A stretch of DNA of 64,000 nt from Marnyiella aurantia. Its GTDB lineage: Bacteria > Bacteroidota > Bacteroidia > Flavobacteriales > Weeksellaceae. The notes beneath the pieces were generated by a model. That model worked only from the letters and a program-made list of their open reading frames with translations, did not search any database and had not been told where the DNA came from. Both the position numbers and the translations under genes were made by a program. Every line of letters begins with the position of its first letter. Position 1 is the first letter of the stretch. Positions 35,243 through 43,261 of the stretch are shown one piece after another. The DNA lies in the NCBI RefSeq assembly GCF_014041915.1, contig NZ_CP059472.1:620001-684000 (forward strand), read 5' to 3'.

Positions 35243-35785
35243 TTATAATGCTGTGGCGGTATAAATAACTTTCTGAGTGTATACACCTGCAGGTTTACCT
35301 AAGATATCAGAAGATGAAGATTTCGCCGCAGGAATGGTGTAATCTATGTTCAACGTTCTGGCGCTTCCAAGTGGCGCATTTACAATTAACGGCTGATTAG
35401 TTGTAGATAACACTACAGTGTTTTGTGTTCCTGCCATGTTTCCTCCAGTTGCAGCTTTAATCGTTAAAACATTTACCGGAATTAGGTTGACTCCATTCTG
35501 GAAATTCGCACCCTCCGCTTTTACATTTACAGTGAAGTTCTTTGTTGACGTTACTTTAATCGCGTTATCCTGAGTAACTGTTTGAGCTGAATTATAATCT
35601 GCCGCTGTAGCATAATTAAAAGCCACTGTTCCACCAATCGCACTACTTCCCGCGTCGATAGAAATTACATCACCTAGTGTAATTGTAGCTGTTGTAGTGG
35701 CGGTCGTGTTTTGAGCCTGAACAGTGTTAGTTCCTAATACAATTACTCCAAAGGTTAAGGCTGCGATTGCGAATGATTTTTTCAT
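35243..35785 (-). CDS. secreted pilin-like subunit C
   Basis: This 180-residue protein, from the ATG at 35785 (MKKSFAIAALTFG), has a signal peptide ending VQAQN. The frame extends upstream to 35926, but those residues overlap the promoter module and are not coding. Motifs match A and B (DVISIDAGSSAIG, FNYATAADYNS, VNVKAEGANF, LGSARTLNIDYTIPAA, QKVIYTATAL). The mature chain is about 157 residues and has no Cys. Its operator module is at 35840-35908. It lies between B and the more divergent D, and is close to both in length. Role as for A. Confidence 0.75.
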   Translation of the reverse strand: MKKSFAIAALTFGVIVLGTNTVQAQNTTATTTATITLGDVISIDAGSSAIGGTVAFNYATAADYNSAQTVTQDNAIKVTSTKNFTVNVKAEGANFQNGVNLIPVNVLTIKAATGGNMAGTQNTVVLSTTNQPLIVNAPLGSARTLNIDYTIPAAKSSSSDILGKPAGVYTQKVIYTATAL

Positions 35786-35839
35786 GATATTTTTAATTTG
35801 ATTTGTTACTGTTTGTTTAGTTGTTCTCTTTTGATACTG

Positions 35840-35908
35840 CAAATTTACAGCGGCGATCAAAGCTTCTTTGTAGTGGAAATTGGAAGTTGGTGTAGTAAAA
35901 TAACTACA
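35840..35908 (-). promoter_or_regulatory. promoter/operator module before pilin C
   Basis: Palindrome at 35891-35908, half-site at 35869-35874, TAAATTTG at 35840-35847. It is 741 bases from the pilin B module. The sequence between the elements is also conserved (GGAAATTGGAAGTTG words on the plus strand). Confidence 0.65.
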
Positions 35909-35937
35909 CAGATTATCGCAAAGCAATTAAAAACAAA

Positions 35938-35966
35938 AGCCCTCAACACTTCAAGTGCTGAGGGCT
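35938..35966 (-). terminator. terminator of pilin D
   Basis: AGCCCTCAACAC pairs with GTGCTGAGGGCT with one mismatch around five bases, followed by a T-run on the minus strand. Confidence 0.85.
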
Positions 35967-35986
35967 GTATAAACTTTGTTTTCTGC

Positions 35987-36529
35987 TTATAATGCTGTGG
36001 CGGTATAAATAACCTTTTGGACGTAAGTTCCCTTAGGCTTTCCAAGGAGGACCTTTGAGGCTTTTTCGGCTGAAATAGAATAGGCAATATTTAAAGACTG
36101 TCTGTATCCCAAAGCCGCATTACTCACCAATACCTGGTCAGCAGTTGACAATGTAACCTCATTCATAGTTCCCATTAAGGTTCCACCTGATACTGCCTTT
36201 ACCTTTAGAACATCAACCGGGATAGCGTTTGAGCCACTTACAAAATTGGCGCCCTCAGATTTTACCTTAACGTCGAAGTTTTTGGATGAAATGATAACCA
36301 AACTGTTGGGAACAGTCACATTCTGGGCAGAATTATAATCTGCCGTATTCGCATAATTGAAATTAACACTTCCTTCTGAAGCGGCAGTTCCCACATCCAT
36401 TGAAATAACGTCAGCTAAATTAATGCTGACTGCCGCGGTAACCGACTCAGAATTTTGCGCCTGTACGTGATTTGTACCTAATGCGACCTTTATCAGAACC
36501 AGCGAAGCAAAAAGGAATTGTTTTTTCAT
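35987..36529 (-). CDS. secreted pilin-like subunit D (divergent copy)
   Basis: This 180-residue protein, from the ATG at 36529 (MKKQFLFASLVLIK), has the shared VQAQN signal end, then a more divergent mature chain: DVISMDVGTAAS, FNYANTADYNS, NFDVKVKSEGANF, RQSLNIAYSISAE, QKVIYTATAL. It keeps the C-terminal pilin motif but differs at roughly half the positions from A-C. Its promoter (36591-36621) is a plain housekeeping-type one and lacks the TGTAGT operator, so it may be expressed on different cues. It is the outermost unit of the array. It could be a minor, initiator or alternative subunit. Confidence 0.75.
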   Translation of the reverse strand: MKKQFLFASLVLIKVALGTNHVQAQNSESVTAAVSINLADVISMDVGTAASEGSVNFNYANTADYNSAQNVTVPNSLVIISSKNFDVKVKSEGANFVSGSNAIPVDVLKVKAVSGGTLMGTMNEVTLSTADQVLVSNAALGYRQSLNIAYSISAEKASKVLLGKPKGTYVQKVIYTATAL

Positions 36530-36590
36530 GCAGGGAGTATTAAAATAAGGCGTCATTCCGATTAATATATCCTTAGGATGTTCATTAAAT

Positions 36591-36621
36591 CAAATCTAAT
36601 AACATTATCTGTATTCACAAA
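36591..36621 (-). promoter_or_regulatory. consensus promoter before pilin D
   Basis: Reading on the minus strand, TTTG, then 19 bases, then TAGATTTG match the Bacteroidota -33/-7 consensus. It is about 60 bases before the ATG at 36529. The TGTAGT/ACTACA operator present in front of the other units is absent. Confidence 0.65.
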
Positions 36622-36764
36622 GCATTTATGGATGAAATTTGCTGTAAATATTTACGGTATAAATGCACTTTCTTGCAGTTTTAGTAATAAATTTATGAAG
36701 GCATCGGGTCAACTAATTTAAAAGTTATACGTAAACAGTTAGCAGGATGTAGTAGAACGTTCTT

Positions 36765-37215
36765 TATTATGAATTGTGGATTTTGGATTTTGAATTACCG
36801 GGTAGACTTTCTAACCATCTAACCACAGAGATACAGCGAAAGCACGAAGAGCACTGCGGTTTTGAATTATGGATGTTGGATTTTGAATTTTGAGTTCAGG
36901 CCAGACGTTTTTAACACGGAGAGCGTAAAGGGTTGCAATGGCGTATAATCGTCAAACCGCAAAAAAGCAAGTCGGAAATCTGAGGTCTGAAATCTTGGTT
37001 CTATAAACCACAGAGACACAGAGAAAGCACGAAGAGCACGGCGGTTTTGAGTTATGGATGTTGAATTTTGAATTCAGGCGAGACGTTTTTAACATGGAGA
37101 GCGGACAGAGTTGCAAAGGAGTATCATCGTCAAGTCGCAAACGCAGCTCGGAAATCTTGGCTCTTGGTTCTTGGTTCTATAAAACACAAAGGCGCAACGA
37201 ATTGCACAATTCTCA
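36765..37215. repeat. dispersed intergenic repeat block
   Basis: No gene is seen. Two copies of the AACCACAGAGA...CACG module (36821-36858 and 37006-37043), TTTGAATTATGGATG words, ACGGAGAGCGTAAAGGG words and TCGTCAAACCGC words are present. This is the same family as the blocks at 74-811 and 22.1-24.3 kb. From 36530 to 36764 only the pilin D promoter and AT-rich DNA are seen. Confidence 0.65.
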
Positions 37216-37286
37216 CATAAATTATCTCCAGCGATCTTAAGCACAAAAGAAACACTCACAGTTGCCTGTAAGTGCCGTAGTTATTG

Positions 37287-37360
37287 TGGAGGATATCGGG
37301 ATCGAACCGACCACCTTTAGACTGCCAGTCTAACGCTCTAGCCAGATGAGCTAATCCCCC
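37287..37360 (-). tRNA. tRNA-Ala (anticodon GGC)
   Basis: A 74-base cloverleaf starts GGGGGAT and ends ATCCTCC plus A73. It has the G3-U70 pair that marks alanine tRNAs, a D-arm GCTC...GAGC, an anticodon stem TTAGA/TCTAA with loop CTGGCAG (anticodon GGC), and a T-arm with GGTTCGATC. CCA is not encoded. Confidence 0.95.
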
Positions 37361-37398
37361 GTTTTGGTTCTGCAATAATACTTATTTTTTTTAAATAT

Positions 37399-37779
37399 CT
37401 AAACTAAATCCAGCGAAATACTGTTATGAGACGCATTTTTTATGGCCTTGCCGTTCTCCAGCACAATCATTTGCGGGCTTTGGTGCTCAATATCAAAGAG
37501 TTCGGAAATCCTGTTGGACAAATTACGGAAGGCCAGCAAATCGAGAAAATAATACTCGGCGTCCTTATCAGACGATTTCACTTCCCTTTCAAAATTTTTC
37601 AAAACGGTCTGGCTGATGAAGCATCTGGTGGAATGTTTGAACAGCACCACCTTTTTCTCATGCGATTTCTTTACAGCATCTTCCAGCATCTGTTCGGAAG
37701 TCAGGATTTTCCAAAAAGCCCGGTCTTTTTCTTCCCCTTGACTGTCATTCCCTCCGAATAGTCTGTTTAGTAAACTCAT
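37399..37779 (-). CDS. ytxJ: bacillithiol-linked redox protein, YtxJ-like
   Basis: This 126-residue thioredoxin-fold protein has VVLFKHSTRCFIS: a single redox Cys (residue about 53) where monothiol bacilliredoxin-like YtxJ proteins carry it. Later motifs YYFLDLLAFRNLSN and HQSPQMIVLENG (cis-Pro position) fit the family. It probably reverses protein bacillithiolation. The start overlaps the DUF1569 stop by four bases, and a yfiT-like transferase gene lies upstream, forming a three-gene bacillithiol operon. Symbol by family resemblance. Confidence 0.88.
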   Translation of the reverse strand: MSLLNRLFGGNDSQGEEKDRAFWKILTSEQMLEDAVKKSHEKKVVLFKHSTRCFISQTVLKNFEREVKSSDKDAEYYFLDLLAFRNLSNRISELFDIEHQSPQMIVLENGKAIKNASHNSISLDLV

Positions 37780-38234
37780 AATCCAAATTGTTTTAAGTGA
37801 TGATGTAAATGTTTGTACTCCAGAAAACCCCAGTCTTTTGGTTGCATCTTGCCGAATAATGGGTGTAAATCCGGAAGTTTTTCAGCATCTGCAAATTCGC
37901 AGTACTGATCCAGAGTATGCAAAAGTTCTACCATTTCGCTTTCGAAATTTGCACATTCGTAAGCACGCAACTCAGCAAAAGTAGGCATATTGCGGGGAAT
38001 ACCGTTGTTGAAAAGTTTCATTTCATTTTTAGTCACTATCCCAATGAAGCGTATGATGCGCGGCGGTGCCGGAACCGTAACTTTCCCCAGTGGAATCTCA
38101 AGCACAAGGCGGCAGTGCTTCAGCATTTGCGTGGCATTCATACGCCCCCATGTGGGAGAAGCATCTTCTGCCAGGCAGGAAAGACGCTGCTTAAGTTCGT
38201 CCTGGTCACAGAGGCGGTGCAGACTGTTCAGCAT
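37776..38234 (-). CDS. DUF1569 protein in the bacillithiol operon
   Basis: This 152-residue protein has the DUF1569 start (LHRLCDQDELKQRLSCLAED, then WGRMNATQMLKHC, with His/Cys positions) and ends with HPLFGKMQPKDWGFLEYKHLHHHLKQFGL, whose His cluster suits a metal site. DUF1569 belongs to the DinB-like four-helix superfamily, as does the upstream bacillithiol transferase. It is flanked and coupled on both sides (one-base TAATG overlap with the yfiT-like gene, four bases with ytxJ). A role in bacillithiol transfer is inferred from this context only. Confidence 0.8.
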   Translation of the reverse strand: MLNSLHRLCDQDELKQRLSCLAEDASPTWGRMNATQMLKHCRLVLEIPLGKVTVPAPPRIIRFIGIVTKNEMKLFNNGIPRNMPTFAELRAYECANFESEMVELLHTLDQYCEFADAEKLPDLHPLFGKMQPKDWGFLEYKHLHHHLKQFGL

Positions 38235-38770
38235 TACCAGCCCTTCTCTTTTTTCAGATTTTCAATATGGGCAAGATGATGGCTGCAGTGCCAGGCGTAG
38301 AAAGCCAGACTCTCACGAAGTGTTATTTTTTTCTGTTGCTCAGGGTGCACGAAGGTGCGTTCCAGTTCGCGGTTGGTTAAAGCTTTCAACTCATATACCC
38401 ATCGCTGGTGCAAGCCTTTCAGGATCCGCAATGCCGGTTTAATGTCTATCGTAAAACTGTCCTGTAGTTCGGCCCACCTGGCTTCATTATATGGTTTAAT
38501 AACGGGGTTATCCTCGGTAAGTGCAAGTTTAAACCGAATATAACTGTTCATATGGCTGTCGGCCATATGATTCACCAACTGCCGGACCGTCCATCCACCC
38601 GGGCGGTAGGGCGTATCCAGCATATCGTCTGTCCAGGACTCTACGATATTCTTCAGGCGGCCGGGAAAATCCTTGAGGACACGGATGTAATCGTCTACAT
38701 CGGCATCACTGATCTCTCCTGCGGGTTCATATTTTCCCAATGGGAATCTGTATTCTTCCATATTATTCAT
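38234..38770 (-). CDS. YfiT/BstA-type bacillithiol S-transferase (DinB superfamily)
   Basis: This 178-residue protein has the family signature YRFPLGKYEPAGEIS, then the metal-binding His in RQLVNHMADSHMNSY (about 67-81) and the C-terminal HCSHHLAHIENL (about 160-171). These His residues coordinate a divalent metal. BstA-like enzymes transfer bacillithiol to electrophiles and toxins. It is the first gene of the operon with DUF1569 and YtxJ-like genes, and its stop overlaps the DUF1569 start. Two possible start Mets lie three codons apart, and either gives the same protein core. Organisms without bacillithiol would not need this operon, so the context predicts bacillithiol use. Confidence 0.88.
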   Translation of the reverse strand: MNNMEEYRFPLGKYEPAGEISDADVDDYIRVLKDFPGRLKNIVESWTDDMLDTPYRPGGWTVRQLVNHMADSHMNSYIRFKLALTEDNPVIKPYNEARWAELQDSFTIDIKPALRILKGLHQRWVYELKALTNRELERTFVHPEQQKKITLRESLAFYAWHCSHHLAHIENLKKEKGW

Positions 38771-38894
38771 AAGCTGGACGTTTTGGCATCTGTAAACGCT
38801 TTGGCTGAACTTTTGCGATTACCGCCGTAAATTTAACAAGAGCAGCGCCAGTTGCTGCTTACAAGATAAGCGAATTAATTTATACTTTAACCGA

Positions 38895-39500
38895 ATGAAA
38901 AAAGCCCTGATAATAGTAGATGTACAGAATGATTTTTGCGAAGGCGGTGCGCTGGCCGTACCGGGTGCCGGGCAGATCGTCCCTTACATAAATCTTTTAC
39001 TGAAAGATAACCAATATGACCAGGTGGTCCTTAGTCAGGACTGGCATCCTGCTGACCATAAAAGTTTTGCCTCCACAAATAACCGGAAAGTTGGTGAAAA
39101 AATCAACCTGAACGGAATCCCTCAGTTTATGTGGCCCGACCATTGTGTGCAGGGCACAGCAGGCGCAGAGTTTCACCCGGATCTTGACCAGTCTAAAGTG
39201 ACACACATCATTCAAAAAGGAAAAAATGCAGAATTCGACAGTTACAGTGCCTTTCAGGATAATAACCATTTTATGAAAACCGGTTTGGAGGATTTCCTGA
39301 AATACCACGATATTCAACTTGTTGAAATTGCTGGTTTGGCTCTGGACTATTGCGTGAAGGCCACCTGTCTTGATGCCGTACAGGCCGGCTTTATTACCTG
39401 CCTTCATTTTCACGGCACGAAAGCGGTGAATGTAAAGCCTGAAAACGGCCGCGACGCCATTTATGAAATGCTTGAAAATTCCGTAACAGTACTGGGATAA
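38895..39500 (+). CDS. pncA: nicotinamidase/pyrazinamidase
   Basis: This 201-residue protein converts nicotinamide to nicotinic acid for NAD salvage. The catalytic triad is complete: D9 (DVQNDF), K108 (IIQKGK) and C153 (LALDYCVKATCLDA). The metal ligands are D49-W-H51 and H55. The length (about 200) is normal. It is transcribed away from the bacillithiol operon. No signal peptide is seen, so it acts in the cytoplasm. Confidence 0.95.
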   Translation: MKKALIIVDVQNDFCEGGALAVPGAGQIVPYINLLLKDNQYDQVVLSQDWHPADHKSFASTNNRKVGEKINLNGIPQFMWPDHCVQGTAGAEFHPDLDQSKVTHIIQKGKNAEFDSYSAFQDNNHFMKTGLEDFLKYHDIQLVEIAGLALDYCVKATCLDAVQAGFITCLHFHGTKAVNVKPENGRDAIYEMLENSVTVLG

Positions 39501-39557
39501 GCACCTGTTAATCAGACACAGATCCCTATCTAAAAAATTTAACGAAAAAGGGCTGCA

Positions 39558-40127
39558 TTATCCTGTGCTATGATTGCTGACCGGTTCATAGTACAGGATT
39601 ACCGAGCCGTTACCGAGTATTTTTGCCTTGAGTAATTTCAGCAGCGTTCTCCGGCTGACACTATCAAAAAGGCGCGCGCCGCTGGCCGCTATAACAGGAT
39701 GAATGCAAAACTGACATTCATCAATCAGGTTCAGGTTCAAAAGCTGAATGATCAGACTGGGGCTGCCCACCAGAATATCCTTGTTAGCCACCTTCTTCAG
39801 TGCTTTTACCTCATCTTCCAGACTTCGTGTTGCCACCTGTGCTGTTTCCCACATATCCGAACAATTTCTGAGTGTGCGCGAAAACACCACTTTTGGAATA
39901 TGATGAATGGCCTGAGCGAAACTGTTCATTGAAGAATCATCCCCAGGTTTTTCAAGTATTTCCCGCCAGTATTCCATAAGTTCGTACGTCGTGCGGCCGT
40001 ACAGTATTACACCGCACTCATTAAGCAAAGCGGTATAATGCTGATGCAGCTCCGAGTCCGGAATTCCGGCTGTATGGTCGCTGACTCCGTCCAGGGTCAG
40101 GTTAATGACTGCTATTGTTTTTCTCAT
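39558..40127 (-). CDS. RibD-C/dihydrofolate-reductase-like protein
   Basis: This 189-residue protein, from the ATG at 40127 (MRKTIAVINLTLDGV), has the RibD C-terminal fold pattern: NLTLDGVSDHT, then VILYGRTTYELMEYW, KVVFSRTL, and DILVGSPSLIIQLLNL. It probably binds NADPH. Relatives are widespread small reductases of unknown substrate. The frame opens 18 codons earlier, but that part is atypical. It converges with pncA (57 bases apart). No neighbour suggests a pathway. Confidence 0.85.
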   Translation of the reverse strand: MRKTIAVINLTLDGVSDHTAGIPDSELHQHYTALLNECGVILYGRTTYELMEYWREILEKPGDDSSMNSFAQAIHHIPKVVFSRTLRNCSDMWETAQVATRSLEDEVKALKKVANKDILVGSPSLIIQLLNLNLIDECQFCIHPVIAASGARLFDSVSRRTLLKLLKAKILGNGSVILYYEPVSNHSTG

Positions 40128-40289
40128 GGCAGATTGGATTGGTTTCCGAAAGCAATTGAGAATGGTTAACCGCCCCGACAAACTACTGAAACTGAACTTT
40201 ACCGCAAATTCAAAGTGGATAAAATGTCAGAAAAGAAAAAGGACAATCGTTACGCGTTTAAAACTCAATGTTAGCTGACCATATGCAAC

Positions 40290-40724
40290 CTATTGAGGTT
40301 TCACGTACTCAATCTGTCTTTCCAGTCCTGCTGCTTTTCCCTGCTCCTTTGTAATTTTCTGCTGTAGCTTTTCCAGTTTCCGGTCACTTTTCAGCAGTTC
40401 ATTTACGGCTTTTTCCGCTTTTTTCAATGACTTACGGGTACTCGCGGCACGGTCTGCTACCGATTCCGCATCTTTACCTACGCTGAAACGGTCTGTTTTG
40501 GTCTCTGCTTTTTCACTCAGTTCACGGGCTTCCTTTCTCAGGTTTTCGTTCTTTACGCGCTCCTTTTCATACTCCATCTTCAGCTCGTTTATCCTGGTGT
40601 TCACTTCCAGTATACTCTGACGGGCCTCGTACTTCTGCATTTCGGGGGTGGTGTTGCTGCTGCAGGACTGTACCAACGTAGCTGCTGCGTATAGTGCGGA
40701 GAAAGCAATCAATTTAATTTTCAT
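40290..40724 (-). CDS. putative lipoprotein with coiled coil
   Basis: This 144-residue protein has a lipoprotein signal with lipobox VQSC (Cys about 21), followed by a continuous charged coiled coil (about 45-140, many Lys/Glu heptads: LKKAEKAVNELLKSDRKLEKLQQK). No enzyme motif. Anchored coiled-coil lipoproteins can act as periplasmic spacers or scaffolds. No family was recognised. Gaps of about 160-230 bases on both sides show no linkage to neighbours. Confidence 0.7.
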   Translation of the reverse strand: MKIKLIAFSALYAAATLVQSCSSNTTPEMQKYEARQSILEVNTRINELKMEYEKERVKNENLRKEARELSEKAETKTDRFSVGKDAESVADRAASTRKSLKKAEKAVNELLKSDRKLEKLQQKITKEQGKAAGLERQIEYVKPQ

Positions 40725-40952
40725 CTTTAGTATTTAATGGGGTAAAGTTAGCATATTCCGGATTAGTCTGCTGATACAGAATAACAAAACACAGTGTATG
40801 ACTAAAAAACCCTTTTCAACTCACCCTCCGGGTTCCATTGTCCCTCTCCTCTGAAAATTATGGGCCGGTAAGCTGCCGCTACGACAAATTTCCGTCACCA
40901 AATGTAACAGGACAGTACCTTCGGTTGTCTAATTGAGGGCAAACTATAGCCA

Positions 40953-43112
40953 ATGAAAAAAAAATTATTTGCCGCCATCCTGCTTTGCGGGATCCTGGCT
41001 TCGGCCCAGGAGACTGTTGCCGACACTGTACAAACCAAAAGTATAGAAGAGGTAGTAGTTATTGCACGAAAACCTACCATTGAAAGCAAAGCGGACCGCA
41101 CGGTATTTAATGTAGCCAACAGTTCCATCCTTACCGGGAACAGTACCTGGGATGTTTTGCGGATGACACCGCTTGTGAACATTGACAATAATGACAATGT
41201 TCAGGCTGAGGGAAATGCAGTAACCGTTTACATCAATGACAGAAAATCGGTTTTTACAGGCAAGGAACTTAAGGAATACCTGAAGACCATTGCCGCAGAT
41301 AATCTGATGAAGATTGAAGTGATCACTACCCCATCTGCCAAATATGAAACCGGCGGTGCAGTAATCAATATTGTGCTGAAAAGGAGCGAGAATGAAGGCA
41401 TAAAGGGCAGCGTTTCACTAGGGAATTCGCAGAGTTTTAAGAATTCGCAGTCTTCCAATGCCAATCTTAATTACCACCGGAAAGGATTTACACAGTCCCT
41501 CAGCGGAAGTTTCAATAACACCAACAGTGTAAACGAATCTTTTAACGAAAACTTTATCTATGCTGATAACTCGCTTACCAGAATCAGTGCAGAAAACAAC
41601 AGCCACGGAAAATCGCCATCAGCCACGTCCACGACTGAGTTAGAACTGGATGAAAAGAACAACGTTGGACTTGTGGCGCAGTATTACGGATCCAAAAACA
41701 GCTATGATGCTGTGGCTGACGGTCAGTATTTCCTGAACGATGTACTTCAGAATTCATACACCAACAACATAAATGCAAACGGCAGCAGCCTTTTTGCGGG
41801 CAGCAATCTCTTCTACAAGTACTACGATAAAGTGAAAAACAGGATTTTGGATATTAATACCGGCATCAACTATTCCGGTAATGAAAGTACCAGAATACAG
41901 AGCACGCTTTGGGATCCGGCCGGTTATGAAGGAATAAAAACAGTTTCCGAAAACCTGAACCGTGAATATTATGTGAAACTGGATTACTCACAGCCGGTTG
42001 ATAAGGATGGCAATCTGCTTGAATTTGGCGGGAAAATGAATTTTCGGAACAATGTGATGCCATTTGACTATTTTAATCAGCAAAGCAGTGCCTGGATACC
42101 GGATAATACCAGGACGAATACCTTTCGCTACGAAGAAAACCTGAACTCGCTTTATGCCAACTTCAGCAAGACGTTCTTCAAAAAACTTGAAACCAGGATA
42201 GGATTACGCTATGAGCATATTAACTTCACTGTTAAACAGGATGTTGGCGCTGTAGAAAGGACCGATTCCTATGGCGCCCTGTTGCCGGACCTGCTCGTCA
42301 AATACTCCTTTAACGAAAACTATAATCTTACTGCTACCTACAAGCACAGTTTATGGCGTCCCTGGTTTACAGAGTTCAATCCCTTTCTGATGCCTTCAGA
42401 CAACGGCATTTACCAGCGCGGAAATATGGAACTGGAGCCTAACCCCAACGACCGTTTCGGGCTGAAGCTGGGTCTTTACAAGAAATATTTCCTTTCGGCA
42501 AACTTCAATTCTACCAACCAGGATTATTGGACCTCGTACACAGTGGAAGACGGAAAGACAATCATGATGCCGGCTACATTTTACGGTCGGGTGAACAACT
42601 ATTCCCTTTATGCCAATACCAATCAGAACTTCCTGAAAAACAAACTGAATGTAAATTTCAACCTGGGACTTACCTATGTGGACAACAGTGATTTCAGGCA
42701 GCGTAATAACTTTGTGGGTCTGCAGGATTACATTACCAATTTTAGCGGCTCAACCAATTTTTCGTATACCAATCTTTTCAGCAAAAATATCAACATCAAC
42801 GGATGGATGGGTCTGCACTCCCAGAACTGGGGTAACTCCATGGGCAATAAAATGAACTTCTTCCACAGCTTTGGAGCCACCAAACTATTTCCTGCCACAC
42901 AGATGGAAGCCGGTATCCGGTTCAATAATATCTTCCGCCGGCCCGGAAATGATTTCATCACGTATTCCCCCATCGGTACATTCCGAAGTGTAAATAAATG
43001 GGATTGGTATGGTGCGCACCTTACTTTTGTTAAAAGGTTCGGTAACCAGAAGGTTAAGGAAAGCAGCAAAACGAATGTGGAAAAGGAAAGTGGCGGAGGT
43101 AAAGGCCAGTAA
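40953..43112 (+). CDS. TonB-dependent-receptor-like outer-membrane protein
   Basis: This 719-residue protein has a signal peptide (about 1-18, ending ASA). A plug-like domain (about 30-145) has EVVVIARKP, LRMTPLVNIDN, VYINDRKS and IEVITTPSAKYETGGAVINIVLK. A long beta-barrel follows (to about 700) with the Bacteroidota barrel pattern. It lacks an N-terminal carboxypeptidase-type domain and the STN domain, so it belongs to the outer-membrane beta-barrel group (OMP_b-brl_3-like). It probably imports or senses a ligand. It is followed by unrelated genes and has no SusD partner, so the substrate cannot be inferred. Confidence 0.88.
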   Translation: MKKKLFAAILLCGILASAQETVADTVQTKSIEEVVVIARKPTIESKADRTVFNVANSSILTGNSTWDVLRMTPLVNIDNNDNVQAEGNAVTVYINDRKSVFTGKELKEYLKTIAADNLMKIEVITTPSAKYETGGAVINIVLKRSENEGIKGSVSLGNSQSFKNSQSSNANLNYHRKGFTQSLSGSFNNTNSVNESFNENFIYADNSLTRISAENNSHGKSPSATSTTELELDEKNNVGLVAQYYGSKNSYDAVADGQYFLNDVLQNSYTNNINANGSSLFAGSNLFYKYYDKVKNRILDINTGINYSGNESTRIQSTLWDPAGYEGIKTVSENLNREYYVKLDYSQPVDKDGNLLEFGGKMNFRNNVMPFDYFNQQSSAWIPDNTRTNTFRYEENLNSLYANFSKTFFKKLETRIGLRYEHINFTVKQDVGAVERTDSYGALLPDLLVKYSFNENYNLTATYKHSLWRPWFTEFNPFLMPSDNGIYQRGNMELEPNPNDRFGLKLGLYKKYFLSANFNSTNQDYWTSYTVEDGKTIMMPATFYGRVNNYSLYANTNQNFLKNKLNVNFNLGLTYVDNSDFRQRNNFVGLQDYITNFSGSTNFSYTNLFSKNININGWMGLHSQNWGNSMGNKMNFFHSFGATKLFPATQMEAGIRFNNIFRRPGNDFITYSPIGTFRSVNKWDWYGAHLTFVKRFGNQKVKESSKTNVEKESGGGKGQ

Positions 43113-43261
43113 GAATTTTTGCTGAGACGACTTACGACTGTTACTTTTGTAAATATGGCTATTAACTTAAAGGAAATATGCAGGTCATGCCCTATGCATT
43201 CTGTTGCATCTAAAAAGTGCAGCTCGCCGGTCATCCCGCGGAAGGTTATTAAGGTTTACCT

